A stretch of 64,000 nucleotides of DNA from Paraburkholderia sp. HP33-1 (GCF_021390595.1 NZ_JAJEJR010000002.1:2392387-2456386); one strand, 5' to 3'. Positions 53,154 through 62,155 are shown, numbered from the stretch's first letter. Made by a program: numbers and translations. Notes: generated by a model from the letters alone, not told the origin.

Positions 53154-53325
53154 TGAGGTGAGGTCTTCCAGGATGGTGAGGATTTCCAGGAGTCGAGCGA
53201 ACGACGCTGGCGCGCAATGGTGAGGAATTCCAGGAGATGATCCCCGCGTGCGAGGCCTCACGCTCGCGGTAATCGGTCGATCCGGGCGAAGCGCGAGCCG
53301 TTGTCTCCCGAAAAACCTCACCTGA
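53154..53325. repeat. Dispersed 21-bp element, four copies in both orientations
   Basis: Plus copies at 53154-53174, 53172-53192 (overlapping by 3 nt) and 53216-53236, all of the CCAGGA subtype. One minus copy at 53305-53325 is CTCCCGAAAAACCTCACC of the CGGGAG subtype. They lie in the gap between the transporter and an outer-membrane protein gene. Confidence 0.8.
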
Positions 53326-53355
53326 GGTTCATCGCCCTCATTGCTTAAGACTCCG

Positions 53356-53874
53356 TCAGAACTTCACCTTCACCTGAAAACCAATCGTAAAGGGCAGATC
53401 ATCCGACGGGATCGGTGGGATGATGATGAAGTTCGCGCCGACCCGCTTGTAGTCGAGCATCACGATTGGCGCGACCACCGGGCCGATCGTGTGATTGTGG
53501 CCGAGCCCCCAGTTGCCGTAGTTATAGCCGGAGATGATGCCGCCGATCGCGGCGATCCGCACGATGCCCCAATGCGCGAACTCAGGCGCCCACACGCCGC
53601 CGCCGTAGTAGGACGGCCGCCGCAGCGAGTTGCGAAAGCCGCCGGCGGTCAGCGCCCACTGGTTGTTCAGCCAGCATTCGACGCCAAGCCCAGGATTGAA
53701 CTGCTCGAAGTGCTTATCGGGATCGGGATTGATGTGATACGAGCCGAGCATCGCATCGACCCACACACCGCCGTCACACCAACTGCCCGCGTGCGCCGCG
53801 GAGACCGCTGCGAAGCTTGCGAAAAGCGCCACCGCGGCGCGTCGGATATTCTTGTTCATCTGCCGAAAGTGCAT
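53356..53874 (-). CDS. Outer-membrane beta-barrel-like protein
   Basis: Product of about 172 aa. The signal peptide ends AAVSAAHA-GS, and the mature chain starts WCDGGVWVDAMLGSYHINPD. It has aromatic, Gly-rich alternating strands (YYGGGVWAPEFAHWGIVRIA, GYNYGNWGLGHNHTIGP) and ends with a C-terminal Phe (VKVKF), the hallmark of outer-membrane proteins. Eight strands or fewer are likely. GGAG lies 5 nt before MHFRQ at 53874; MNKNIRR at 53859 is an alternative. Function is unknown. Confidence 0.72.
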   Translation of the reverse strand: MHFRQMNKNIRRAAVALFASFAAVSAAHAGSWCDGGVWVDAMLGSYHINPDPDKHFEQFNPGLGVECWLNNQWALTAGGFRNSLRRPSYYGGGVWAPEFAHWGIVRIAAIGGIISGYNYGNWGLGHNHTIGPVVAPIVMLDYKRVGANFIIIPPIPSDDLPFTIGFQVKVKF

Positions 53875-54123
53875 TTCTTCTCCGTCACCGGTCGAGCGCC
53901 GGTGTGATCGTGTTCTGGCGATCCGCGTGCCGCCCGTCGCGCACTGTACCTGAAGCCGCGCGGTCGATGTTGAGGACTCGCTCGGCCGGCCGGTCACGCG
54001 ACGCGCCCCCGCAGCCGGAACCGCCACGATAACGGAGAACCGATGGCGATGTGATGAACAAGCGCTGAAGAAATTCGCGGCGCGCATCGCGCGCGCCGTC
54101 GGCGGTGAATGTGGCGGGAACGT

Positions 54124-54603
54124 CTACAGACCGAGATCGGACAGGCCAGGGTGATCGTCGGGCCGCCGTCCGAGCGGCCAGCGATACAGCCGGTCGGCTT
54201 CACGGATCGGCAGGTCGTTGATGCTCGCGTGACGCAGTGCCATCAACCCATGCTCGTTGAACTCCCAGTTCTCGTTGCCGTACGAGCGGAACCAGTTGTT
54301 CGAATCGTCGTGCCATTCGTACGCGAAGCGCACCGCGATGCGGTTGTCGGTGAACGCCCACAGCTCCTTGATCAACCGATAGTCGAGCTCCTTCACCCAC
54401 TTGCGGCGCAGAAAACCCACGATCTCCGCGCGTCCATGCACGAATTCGGCGCGGTTGCGCCACACGCTATCCGGCGTATACGCCATCGATACGCGCTCGG
54501 GTTCGCGCGTGTTCCATGCGTCTTCCGCGGCGCGAACTTTCTGGATCGCGCTGTCGCGCGTGAACGGCGGCAGCGGCGGACGGGTTTCGATCGTATCGGC
54601 CAT
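54124..54603 (-). CDS. NTF2-like protein, DUF1348 type
   Basis: Product of 159 aa: [20 protein letters not shown], then [36 protein letters not shown], and C-terminal [14 protein letters not shown], typical of the nuclear-transport-factor-2-like DUF1348 family (small cone-fold proteins, often annotated only by fold). AAGGAG precedes MADTIE. It starts 13 nt after the TetR gene stop, so the two form an operon, and the regulator probably controls it. Confidence 0.83.
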   Translation of the reverse strand: MADTIETRPPLPPFTRDSAIQKVRAAEDAWNTREPERVSMAYTPDSVWRNRAEFVHGRAEIVGFLRRKWVKELDYRLIKELWAFTDNRIAVRFAYEWHDDSNNWFRSYGNENWEFNEHGLMALRHASINDLPIREADRLYRWPLGRRPDDHPGLSDLGL

Positions 54604-54616
54604 GATGGCTCCTTGC

Positions 54617-55273
54617 TCAGGTAGTGGTGCGCCGGGATGGCGGCCGTTTGTTTGTGGTGGGTCTCGCTGCCGCATCGAGCAAGGTCTTCGCAACCGTCTG
54701 CGCGTCGAGCGCCGCATCGGCTTCGCCGCTCACGAGCGCCACAGCGATCGCGCCGTCGAGCAGCACGAGCCATTGACGCGCGAGCGGCGCCGCGCGACGC
54801 GCATCGAACGCGGCTTCCGCCACGAACGCGTCGCACTCGGCGCGCGCGAAATCGAGCAGCCGCGCCTTGTGTTTGCGCGCGACGACGCGGATCGGATCAT
54901 CGGCGGAGGCAATTTCACCGGCAGCGTTCAGAAATGCGCAGCCATGAAAATCCGCCGACGCAAACCAGTCGCGCAGCACGTCGAACATGCCGAGCAGGCG
55001 TTGGCGCGCGCTCTTGCCGTGCCGTTGCGTGCTGGCGATAAACCAGTTCATCCAGCGCTCGTCGCGCCGTTCGAGCACGGCCGCGACCAGCGCATCTTTC
55101 GATTCGAAATGCGTGTAGAAGCTTTTGCGCGCGGTGCCGGACTGCCGCACGATCGCATCGACGCCGGTTGCATGGATGCCACCGGCGTAGATCAGCGCCT
55201 CGGCGGCATCGAGCAGGCGTTCGCGCGCAGTGGCGGGTTGTGTTGGGTCGGTCGGGACCGTTTCGTGTGTCAT
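54617..55273 (-). CDS. TetR-family regulator
   Basis: Product of 218 aa. The N-terminal TetR HTH ([20 protein letters not shown], then [20 protein letters not shown]) is followed by a helical ligand domain with [20 protein letters not shown], a Cys-containing segment common in regulators of reactive electrophile-type detoxification genes. Upstream is a near-perfect dyad at 55285-55298. It forms an operon with the NTF2-like gene. The effector is unknown. Confidence 0.87.
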   Translation of the reverse strand: MTHETVPTDPTQPATARERLLDAAEALIYAGGIHATGVDAIVRQSGTARKSFYTHFESKDALVAAVLERRDERWMNWFIASTQRHGKSARQRLLGMFDVLRDWFASADFHGCAFLNAAGEIASADDPIRVVARKHKARLLDFARAECDAFVAEAAFDARRAAPLARQWLVLLDGAIAVALVSGEADAALDAQTVAKTLLDAAARPTTNKRPPSRRTTT

Positions 55274-55284
55274 GGGCCAAAGGT

Positions 55285-55298
55285 AGAACGATCATTCT
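55285..55298. promoter_or_regulatory. Candidate TetR operator
   Basis: AGAACGATCATTCT, a 14-bp dyad with one mismatched pair, 12 nt upstream of the TetR gene start codon. It suits autoregulation. Confidence 0.55.
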
Positions 55299-55393
55299 CC
55301 CATGTCAAGTTTTTCATCGAGCGCGCGCTCTGGGTATGCTTGCTGCTATCGTGATGGAGATCGCTTGACCATCGCTCAACCGGAATCGCTTCG

Positions 55394-56044
55394 ATGAACC
55401 CCTCCTCCGTTCTCACCGCGTGGGTACGCGCGCTGCTCGGCGCAATGCTGCTGAGCGCGATAGCCTGCACGCCCGTGCAGGTGCTTACACATTCGGTCGG
55501 TCAGAACGAAGCGCGCGTGCCGTCCGGGCGCTACGACATCGATCCGGACCACACGAGCATCACGTTCGATATCGATCACTTGAAATACACGCGCTTTACG
55601 ATGCGCTTCGATCGCAAGCAGGGACAGCTCGACTGGAACGACGGCGGGCTCGAGCGCAGCACGGCGTTGGTCACGATCGACGCCGCGAGCATCGACACGA
55701 ACGTGCCGCTGCTCGACAAGATGGTGAAGAGCGACAGCATGCTCGATGTCGCACGCTATCCGCAGATCCGCTTCGCGAGCACGCGTTTCGAGCGCACCGG
55801 TGACGCGCGCGGCACACTGCGCGGCGATCTGACGATCCGCGGCGTCACGCAGCCGGTCACACTCGAGGTGACGTTCAACGGCTTCGCGCTCGATCCGCTG
55901 ACGAAGAAGGACACGCTCGGCTTTTCCGCCGATGGCCATTTCAGCCGCGCGAAGTTCGGTCTGGCGACGTGGTATCCGGCTGTCGGCGACGATATTCACG
56001 TGCGCATCCAGGCCGAATTCGTGAAAACGCCCGCAGGCGCATAA
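55394..56044 (+). CDS. YceI-family lipid-binding protein
   Basis: Product of 216 aa. The signal sequence has a lipobox-like LLSAIAC at residues ~20-26, so it is probably lipidated. The YceI lipocalin-like barrel has GRYDIDPDHTSITFDIDHLK, YPQIRFASTRFERTGDARGT and the typical GDLTIRGVTQPVTLEVTFNG. Family members bind isoprenoid or polyprenyl molecules in the periplasm. It stands alone between the TetR gene and tdh. Confidence 0.88.
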   Translation: MNPSSVLTAWVRALLGAMLLSAIACTPVQVLTHSVGQNEARVPSGRYDIDPDHTSITFDIDHLKYTRFTMRFDRKQGQLDWNDGGLERSTALVTIDAASIDTNVPLLDKMVKSDSMLDVARYPQIRFASTRFERTGDARGTLRGDLTIRGVTQPVTLEVTFNGFALDPLTKKDTLGFSADGHFSRAKFGLATWYPAVGDDIHVRIQAEFVKTPAGA

Positions 56045-56086
56045 GCGCGCTGCGGGCGTTGGCGAATCGAACTACGCCTTGCTGAA

Positions 56087-57118
56087 TCAGGCAGCGGTCC
56101 AGTCGAGAATCACCTTGCCGCTCTCGCCGGAGAGCATCGTCGCGAAGGCTTCCTCGTAGTCGTCGACCTTGAAATGGTGCGTGAGGATCGGCGACAGATC
56201 GAGGCCACTTTGCAGCATCGCGACCATCTTGTACCAGGTCTCGAACATCTCGCGCCCATAAATGCCCTTGATTTCAAGGCCTTTGAAGATCACCTGGGTC
56301 CAGTCGATCGCGGTTTGCGCGGGCGGAATACCGAGCAGCGCGATCTTGCCGCCATGGTTCATCGCTTCGAGCATGCTCGTGAATGCGCTTGGCACGCCCG
56401 ACATTTCGAGGCCGACGTCGAAGCCCTCGGTCATGTGCAGATCGTGCATCACGTCGTGCAACGATTCGCGCGACACGTTCACCGCGCGCGTAGCACCCAT
56501 CTTGCGCGCGAGTTCGAGGCGATAGTCGTTGACGTCGGTGATCACGACGTTGCGCGCGCCGACGTGCTTTGCGATCGCGACCGCCATGATGCCGATCGGC
56601 CCCGCGCCGGTAATCAGCACGTCCTCGCCGACGAGGTTGAACGACAGCGCCGTGTGGGTCGCATTGCCGAACGGATCGAAGATCGCGGCGAGGTCGTCGG
56701 AAATTTCGGGCGGGATCTTGAACGCGTTGAAGGCCGGAATCACCAGATATTCGGCGAACGCGCCTTCGCGATTCACGCCGACGCCGATCGTGTTGCGGCA
56801 CAAATGGCGGCGGCCGGCGCGGCAGTTGCGGCAGAAACCGCAGGTGATGTGTCCTTCGCCCGATACGCGATCGCCGATCGCAAAGCCGCGCACTTCCTGC
56901 CCCATCTCGACGATTTCGCCGACGTACTCATGGCCGACATGCATCGGCACCGGAATCGTCTTTTGCGCCCAGTCGTCCCACTTCCAGATATGAATGTCGG
57001 TGCCGCAAATCGCGGTGCGCGTGATGCGGATCATCACGTCGTTATGGCCGACTTCGGGCTTCTTCACATCCGTCAGCGTGAGGCCCGGTCCGCGTTCGAG
57101 TTTTGCCAATGCTTTCAT
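56087..57118 (-). CDS. tdh: L-threonine 3-dehydrogenase
   Basis: Product of 343 aa, the standard Tdh length. Zinc-type medium-chain dehydrogenase motifs: catalytic zinc [22 protein letters not shown] with His, structural zinc cysteines [18 protein letters not shown] motif GAGPIGIM. It oxidises L-threonine to 2-amino-3-ketobutyrate, which the Kbl gene product next door cleaves with CoA to glycine and acetyl-CoA. GGAGA precedes MKALAK. It follows kbl on one leftward transcript with a 28-nt gap. Confidence 0.95.
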   Translation of the reverse strand: MKALAKLERGPGLTLTDVKKPEVGHNDVMIRITRTAICGTDIHIWKWDDWAQKTIPVPMHVGHEYVGEIVEMGQEVRGFAIGDRVSGEGHITCGFCRNCRAGRRHLCRNTIGVGVNREGAFAEYLVIPAFNAFKIPPEISDDLAAIFDPFGNATHTALSFNLVGEDVLITGAGPIGIMAVAIAKHVGARNVVITDVNDYRLELARKMGATRAVNVSRESLHDVMHDLHMTEGFDVGLEMSGVPSAFTSMLEAMNHGGKIALLGIPPAQTAIDWTQVIFKGLEIKGIYGREMFETWYKMVAMLQSGLDLSPILTHHFKVDDYEEAFATMLSGESGKVILDWTAA

Positions 57119-57146
57119 CTGCTTCTCCATTCGAATCACGCGGCGG

Positions 57147-58352
57147 CTATGCCTGGATTACGCCGAGTTCGCGGCCGACGCGCGCGAACGCCTCGACGGC
57201 GCGATCGATCTGTTCGGGCGTGTGCGCGGCGCTCATCTGCGTGCGGATGCGCGCGCGGCCGCGCGGCACGACCGGGAACGAGAAACCGATCACATAGACG
57301 CCTTCCTTGAGCAGCGCATCGGCCATCTTTCCCGCGAGTTGCGCATCGCCGAGCATCACCGGAATGATCGGATGTTCGCCCGGCACGAGCGTGAAGCCGA
57401 GAGCGCTCATCGCGCGGCGAAAGTGCGCGCCGTTTTCGCGCACGCGTGCGCGCAATTGCGCGCCTTCAGCGCTCGCGAGCAATTCGAGTACCTTCAGCGA
57501 CGCCGCGGCGATGCTCGGCGTCAGCGTGTTCGAAAACAGATATGGACGCGAGCGCTGCCGCAGCAGTTCGACGATTTCCTTGCGCGCAGCGACGTAGCCG
57601 CCCGATGCCCCGCCGAGCGCCTTGCCGAGCGTGCCGGTAATGATGTCGACGCGCGCCATCACCCCGCAATGCTCCGGCGTGCCACGGCCGTGTTCGCCGA
57701 TGAAGCCGACCGCGTGCGAGTCGTCGACCATCACCAGTGCGCCATACCTGTCGGCCAGATCGCAGATGCCGGAGAGGTTCGCGATGATGCCGTCCATCGA
57801 GAACACGCCGTCGGTCGCGATCAGCTTGAAGCGCGCACCAGCCGCATCGGCTTCCTTCAGACGCGCTTCGAGATCGGCAAGGTCGTTGTTCCGGTAGCGA
57901 AAGCGCTTCGCCTTCGAGAGCCGCACGCCGTCGATGATGCTCGCGTGATTCAGCTCGTCGCTGATGATCGCGTCGTTTTCGTCGAGCAGCGTTTCGAACA
58001 GGCCGCCGTTCGCGTCGAAGCAGCTCGAATAGAGGATGCAGTCGTCGGTTTGCAGGAACGTAGCGAGCGCCGCTTCAAGTTGCTTGTGGACAGTTTGCGT
58101 GCCGCAGATGAAGCGCACCGACGCCATGCCGAAGCCGTCGCTGTCGAGGCCCTGCTTCGCCGCTTCGATCAGCCGCGCGTCGTCGGCAAGACCGAGATAG
58201 TTGTTCGCGCAGAAGTTCAGCACATGGCTGCCGTCGGCGAGACGCACGTCGGCCGACTGCGGACTCGCGATCACGCGCTCGCTCTTGTAGAAGCCGTCGG
58301 CGCGGATCTGTTCGACGGTGCCGCGCAGATGGGCAAGGTATTGGTCTCGCAT
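57147..58352 (-). CDS. kbl: 2-amino-3-ketobutyrate CoA ligase
   Basis: Product of 401 aa, a PLP alpha-oxoamine synthase. Features: [40 protein letters not shown], and [20 protein letters not shown] with the Schiff-base Lys. It completes threonine cleavage to glycine and acetyl-CoA. AGGAG lies 8 nt before MRDQYL. It is the first gene of the kbl-tdh operon, divergent from the XRE-cupin regulator. Confidence 0.95.
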   Translation of the reverse strand: MRDQYLAHLRGTVEQIRADGFYKSERVIASPQSADVRLADGSHVLNFCANNYLGLADDARLIEAAKQGLDSDGFGMASVRFICGTQTVHKQLEAALATFLQTDDCILYSSCFDANGGLFETLLDENDAIISDELNHASIIDGVRLSKAKRFRYRNNDLADLEARLKEADAAGARFKLIATDGVFSMDGIIANLSGICDLADRYGALVMVDDSHAVGFIGEHGRGTPEHCGVMARVDIITGTLGKALGGASGGYVAARKEIVELLRQRSRPYLFSNTLTPSIAAASLKVLELLASAEGAQLRARVRENGAHFRRAMSALGFTLVPGEHPIIPVMLGDAQLAGKMADALLKEGVYVIGFSFPVVPRGRARIRTQMSAAHTPEQIDRAVEAFARVGRELGVIQA

Positions 58353-58489
58353 GAACGGGACTCCTGTGGGTGATGGCCCCCGCGTTCGCATGGCCGCGGG
58401 GAGGGTGGCCTGTTATAGTCGGCTGTCAGCTTTATCGGATTTTTTCGTTTTTCCGAACTAAAATCCGGTATATCGAACAACTCTAAACG
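58353..58489. promoter_or_regulatory. Divergent promoter region kbl / XRE-cupin gene
   Basis: 137-nt gap with an AT-rich centre (58428-58480). The repeated ATCGGATTTT / AAAATCCGGT segments at 58436 and 58459 are roughly inverted to each other, giving a likely operator. Confidence 0.45.
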
Positions 58490-59128
58490 ATGGGTCAGGA
58501 AATGGCAAGTTCGGGTACACGCCGCGCCGCGGCCAATGCGACGCCCACCTCCGCTGCCGCGGCGTTGCAGGCGAATGTGGCGCCGCCGCGCGTCGGCGAA
58601 CAGATTCAGCGGCTGCGCGCCGAGCGGCGGATGACGCTGGACGATCTGTCGCGCGCGGCCGGCGTGTCGAAATCGATGCTGTCGGAAATCGAGCGCGACA
58701 AGGCCAATCCGACGATCGCGGTTGCGTGGCGGCTGACCAACGCGCTCGGCGTGAGCCTCGATTCGCTGTTTGCGCCGCCAAAGCCGCCTGAGGCGATTGC
58801 CGTTTCCGGTCCGCACGATATTCCTACGCTAAGCGGTCATGACGCGAAATACCAGTTGCGTGTGTGGGGGCCCATCGAGCTGGCCGGCAAATTCGAGTGG
58901 TACGAGTTGACGCTGCAGCCGGGCGGGGCGCTGGTGTCGAACGCGCACGAGCCTGGCACGCGCGAGCATCTGACCGTGCTGCACGGCTCGATCGAAATCG
59001 AGGCGGCCGGCGCGACGAAGCGGCTCAAGCTCGCGGACACCGCGCGCTATGTCGCGGACGAGCCGCACGCGATCCGCAACGTCGGCAAGGGTGAGGCAAA
59101 AGCGCTACTGGTCGTGATTCACGGCTAG
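58490..59128 (+). CDS. XRE-family regulator with a cupin domain
   Basis: Product of 212 aa. A short Ala-rich N-terminus is followed by an XRE helix-turn-helix at ~35-90 (VGEQIQRLRAERRMTLDDLS, RAAGVSKSMLSEIERDKANP) and a C-terminal cupin (ELTLQPGGALVSNAHEPGTR, EHLTVLHGSIEIEAAG) with His/Glu ligand positions. This layout is common in regulators of amino-acid catabolism. It is divergent from kbl-tdh and very likely controls threonine degradation (inference). Confidence 0.88.
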   Translation: MGQEMASSGTRRAAANATPTSAAAALQANVAPPRVGEQIQRLRAERRMTLDDLSRAAGVSKSMLSEIERDKANPTIAVAWRLTNALGVSLDSLFAPPKPPEAIAVSGPHDIPTLSGHDAKYQLRVWGPIELAGKFEWYELTLQPGGALVSNAHEPGTREHLTVLHGSIEIEAAGATKRLKLADTARYVADEPHAIRNVGKGEAKALLVVIHG

Positions 59129-59199
59129 CGCGCCGGCTGGGGGCTATTGGCACGCTATCGGCGCGGTTCGCGAGGGGTAGGCCGTTCGGCCAGGTTGCG

Positions 59200-59229
59200 C
59201 CTGATACTGTATGTTTGTACAGTATCAGG
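59200..59229 (+). promoter_or_regulatory. LexA (SOS) box
   Basis: A perfect inverted repeat CCTGATACTGT - N8 - ACAGTATCAGG. Its core CTGT-N8-ACAG at 59207-59222 is the LexA operator of gamma- and beta-proteobacteria. It ends 18 nt upstream of the next gene's ATG. Confidence 0.8.
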
Positions 59230-59247
59230 TGTCGATTGGAGCCGAGA

Positions 59248-59658
59248 ATGAACAACCTGAAAGCCGACCCTACCGATCAAACTCTCGCCGCGCTGCGCTA
59301 CCAGACCGCCGCGCGCGATCTCGAACGCATCGTGCGCAGCATCGCCGCGCGCTACATCGTCCAGCAGGTGCCGCTCACGTGGCGTCTGCTGCATGCCATC
59401 GAAGCCGAGGCGCTGGCCGACCTCGGTTTTGCCAGCCGGCACGACGCGCTCATGCTCGGGCTGTTCCAGCGCCCGTCCGATCTGCCTTATCCCGAAACCG
59501 ATGACGGCGTGGATTTCGGTGCGTCCACTGCATTGCCGGCCGTCTTCGCGTTTGCCGTCAATGCGTACGAGGAAGCCGCGCGGCAAGCGGCGCGTCGTGC
59601 GGCGCAGCCACGGGCGATTGATGCGCCGTTAAAGCGCGCGCGTGCGTGGGGCGGCTGA
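59248..59658 (+). CDS. SOS-regulated small protein of unknown function
   Basis: Product of 136 aa, soluble and helical: LRYQTAARDLERIVRSIAAR, VPLTWRLLHAIEAEALADLG, ending with a basic tail (KRARAWGG). There is no membrane helix, signal or nuclease motif. GGAG lies 7 nt before MNNLKAD; the open frame begins slightly earlier within the LexA box. Its promoter carries a perfect LexA operator. It lies 115 nt upstream of the recombinase-like gene and may be co-transcribed. A role in replicon maintenance under DNA damage is possible but unproven. Confidence 0.7.
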   Translation: MNNLKADPTDQTLAALRYQTAARDLERIVRSIAARYIVQQVPLTWRLLHAIEAEALADLGFASRHDALMLGLFQRPSDLPYPETDDGVDFGASTALPAVFAFAVNAYEEAARQAARRAAQPRAIDAPLKRARAWGG

Positions 59659-59773
59659 TGAGAGCCACACGTGGCAATGGATCGGATCTTCATCGATTCT
59701 TTCGGGTCGGCCTGGCACCGGTTAGCGCCTACAATACGCGAATCGAACGGTGCAACTAACAGAAGGAACGAGC

Positions 59774-60895
59774 ATGTCACCCCCTCATCTGTCCGACCCC
59801 GTTCCCCGTCCCGCCCCATCTACCGATCTGTTCGATCAGCAACGCGAAGACTGGCGTCGCGACCCGCAAATCGCATTCGATGCCTGGCTCGCGAAGCAGC
59901 ATTTCCGTCGCTCCTCCGCGCTGGTCTATCAAGCGCAGTGGGGCCAGTTTCTCGACTGGCTCGGCACGCGGCAACAGAGCCTCGCAACGGTCGACACACC
60001 CGCGATCGCCGAATTCGTCGCCAGCCTCGAAATCCGTAGGACGCAACGGATCCGCTATTTGCGCCTCATCGAACGCGTACTCGATCACGTGCGCGAGATC
60101 GAATCGGCGTCGACCAATCCGGCTCGCTTCATTGCTCAGGATGGCGAAGCAGCGTGGCGCAATGCTCGCGACAATGAGCCGACCGGATTTCTCACGCATA
60201 CGGAACGCACTGCATTGATCGCGCGGTTGTTCGCGCCATTGCCGGTGTTGTCGACCGCGCAGCGCTGGAGAGAGCGGCGCGATCGCGCGTTGATCGCCGT
60301 ATTTCTGGGGGGCGGACTGAAGACGGGCGAAGCGGCTGCCCTTACGGTTAGTTGCGTGAAATCGGGCTCGCCGTGGGTCACGATCGAGTCCGCGAATCCG
60401 ACGCTGACGCGGCGCACGCGGCTCGCGCCGTTCGCGACGGCGATTCTCGACGCCTGGCTCGCAGAACGGCGGCTGACGGAGCTGGCCGGCGATCTCGTGT
60501 TTCCCGCGTCGCCCTCCGGCCGTCCGATGCACAAGGCCACGATGCTGCGCGCGGTGGACGCGCTGGTCGATGCTGCGGGGATCGCCGCATCGCGCCAGTC
60601 GCGCGCGAGTCCGCAGACCTTGCGCAACACGTTCGCGGCGGATCTTTTCGAGAGCGGGGTGGAAGCCGAACAGGTCGGTCAATGGCTTGGCTTCGCGCAG
60701 GCGGTGTCCGCGAACCGGCTATATCGAGCGTGGCAAACCTGGATCGATCAGCAGGATCCGCCTGCGGCTCACACGCCGGATCCGGCGGCGGCGCCATTGC
60801 CCGAGCCCCGACGCGACGGGCGTTTGATCAGGAAAACGGGAGCCGGCGAGCCTGAAAAGCCTCACCTTTCCGGTCCCGAATTTCCTCACCTTTGA
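59774..60895 (+). CDS. Degenerate tyrosine-recombinase-like protein at the origin
   Basis: Product of 373 aa. The N-terminal SAM-like core-binding domain spans residues ~20-130 (WLAKQHFRRSSALVYQAQWG). The catalytic-domain fold is recognisable at ~150-325. Of the active-site set, Arg I is Lys183 (GGGLKTGE), His II is Gln281 (SPQTLRNTF), Arg II is kept (R284), the His/Trp is Phe307 (WLGFAQAV) and the nucleophile Tyr317 is kept with correct spacing. Strand exchange is therefore doubtful, and a DNA-binding role is likelier. The last ~15 codons run through two copies of the 21-bp repeat. AAGGAAC precedes MSPPHL; a further ATG lies 24 nt upstream. Confidence 0.78.
   Translation: MSPPHLSDPVPRPAPSTDLFDQQREDWRRDPQIAFDAWLAKQHFRRSSALVYQAQWGQFLDWLGTRQQSLATVDTPAIAEFVASLEIRRTQRIRYLRLIERVLDHVREIESASTNPARFIAQDGEAAWRNARDNEPTGFLTHTERTALIARLFAPLPVLSTAQRWRERRDRALIAVFLGGGLKTGEAAALTVSCVKSGSPWVTIESANPTLTRRTRLAPFATAILDAWLAERRLTELAGDLVFPASPSGRPMHKATMLRAVDALVDAAGIAASRQSRASPQTLRNTFAADLFESGVEAEQVGQWLGFAQAVSANRLYRAWQTWIDQQDPPAAHTPDPAAAPLPEPRRDGRLIRKTGAGEPEKPHLSGPEFPHL
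60849..60893 (-). repeat. 21-bp element, two copies inside the recombinase 3' end
   Basis: Minus-strand copies at 60849-60869 and 60873-60893. They encode the C-terminal KPHLSGPEFPHL of the recombinase-like protein and end at its stop codon. Confidence 0.8.
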
Positions 60896-60925
60896 CGTTT
60901 TTTCTGTTGTATTGCCCGTTTGTCG

Positions 60926-62155
60926 TCAGCGCACCGTGTCGACGGAGCGGGACGACGGCGCGGTGGACGCACCGTTTGACAGAAACTGTTTCACCGCCGC
61001 GAGCCTGGATTCGCTTGGGCCGGACGAGTGCTCACATTCCGGGCACAGCAGCTCGAAACGATGACCGACCTGCGATAGCTCCGGTTCACCTTCCTCGCAT
61101 TTCGGGCATCGCGCAGGCAGCGTCACGTGGCCGTCGGCGGCGGTGCCGATCGTGCCCAACTCTTCGCTCGTGAGCCGCCCGTCACTGACGAGCGAGCAAA
61201 GCAGCGCGGCGATGGCCGGATCGATGCCCTGCTGAGCGCGCAGCATGACGACTTCTCTCGTCAGCGCATCGACTTCGTCCGACTGCTCACGCAGTTGCGC
61301 GTCGAGCCGGTCCGCGCGGGCTTTGGCGGCGGCAATCTGCTGAATGAACTCGAATTCCTTGCGGCTCGCATCTCGCACGCCGGACTGATACGTCGCGGCC
61401 ATGCTGCGCAACGAATCGAGTTCGACCAGCATCGGCTTGACGCGCCGCTCCGCTTCGGCCACCGCATCTTTGATCTGCTGTGCATAGTGCTCGGTGCTTT
61501 GGCGCAATTCGACGTGCAACGCGTCAATCCGGTCGCGCAACGCGGCATTGGTGGTCTGCTCGTTTTCGAGCCGCTGCCTGAGCGCCTCGTTTTCCTGATC
61601 GAGCCGTCGCGTCGTTGCCTGCAAGCCTTCCAGATGAACGTTGCCGTGTGTGGTCGCGCTCGATAGCTGGGTTTCGAGTGCGCGAACCCGCTCCCACGCG
61701 GCTTCGGCGCGCGCTTCGCTGCGCCTGATCGCGTCGTCGGCCGCGTCACGACGAATGTCGGCGTCACGCACGCGCTGCTCGGCGGCGCTGATCTGCGCGC
61801 GGATTTCTTCGCGTTCGCCATCAAGCGCGGTTTTGGCCTCTGCGACCGCTTCTTCGAATAGCGCGCCCAGCAATTCGCCGGCGCGATCCTCGAGTGCCTT
61901 CGGAATGGCGCCTGCGCCCACCTTGACCCGGGACACGTTGCGGATACGCTCCCAGAAATGATCGATGTCTTTCGGGATGTCGCTTGCGCTACCGGTCTGA
62001 GTGAGATCGCGCACGGCCGCCATCGACGGGCGGATGCCGAGATCGAAAAAGAGCCGCTTGCAGGCATGCAGCGACAGATCCTGCCGGCGCACGCCCTGCG
62101 CGCGCATCGTTTCAAGCTCATCGCGAATGGCCTGCCGCTCCTGATCCAGATTCAT
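60926..62155 (-). CDS. KfrA-like coiled-coil DNA-binding protein with zinc ribbon
   Basis: Product of 409 aa. Residues ~1-85 match the KfrA N-terminal DNA-binding domain (LHACKRLFFDLGIRPSMAAV, RDLTQTGSASDIPKDI). A long heptad-rich coiled coil runs from ~90 to 320. A C-terminal zinc ribbon has CPKC at 350-353 and CPEC at 371-374, followed by a Ser-rich tail. KfrA proteins of plasmids bind their own promoter and help nucleoid-linked partition. GAGGT precedes the ATG. It is convergent with the recombinase gene and divergent from the iteron array. The zinc ribbon is unusual for the family. Confidence 0.8.
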   Translation of the reverse strand: MNLDQERQAIRDELETMRAQGVRRQDLSLHACKRLFFDLGIRPSMAAVRDLTQTGSASDIPKDIDHFWERIRNVSRVKVGAGAIPKALEDRAGELLGALFEEAVAEAKTALDGEREEIRAQISAAEQRVRDADIRRDAADDAIRRSEARAEAAWERVRALETQLSSATTHGNVHLEGLQATTRRLDQENEALRQRLENEQTTNAALRDRIDALHVELRQSTEHYAQQIKDAVAEAERRVKPMLVELDSLRSMAATYQSGVRDASRKEFEFIQQIAAAKARADRLDAQLREQSDEVDALTREVVMLRAQQGIDPAIAALLCSLVSDGRLTSEELGTIGTAADGHVTLPARCPKCEEGEPELSQVGHRFELLCPECEHSSGPSESRLAAVKQFLSNGASTAPSSRSVDTVR

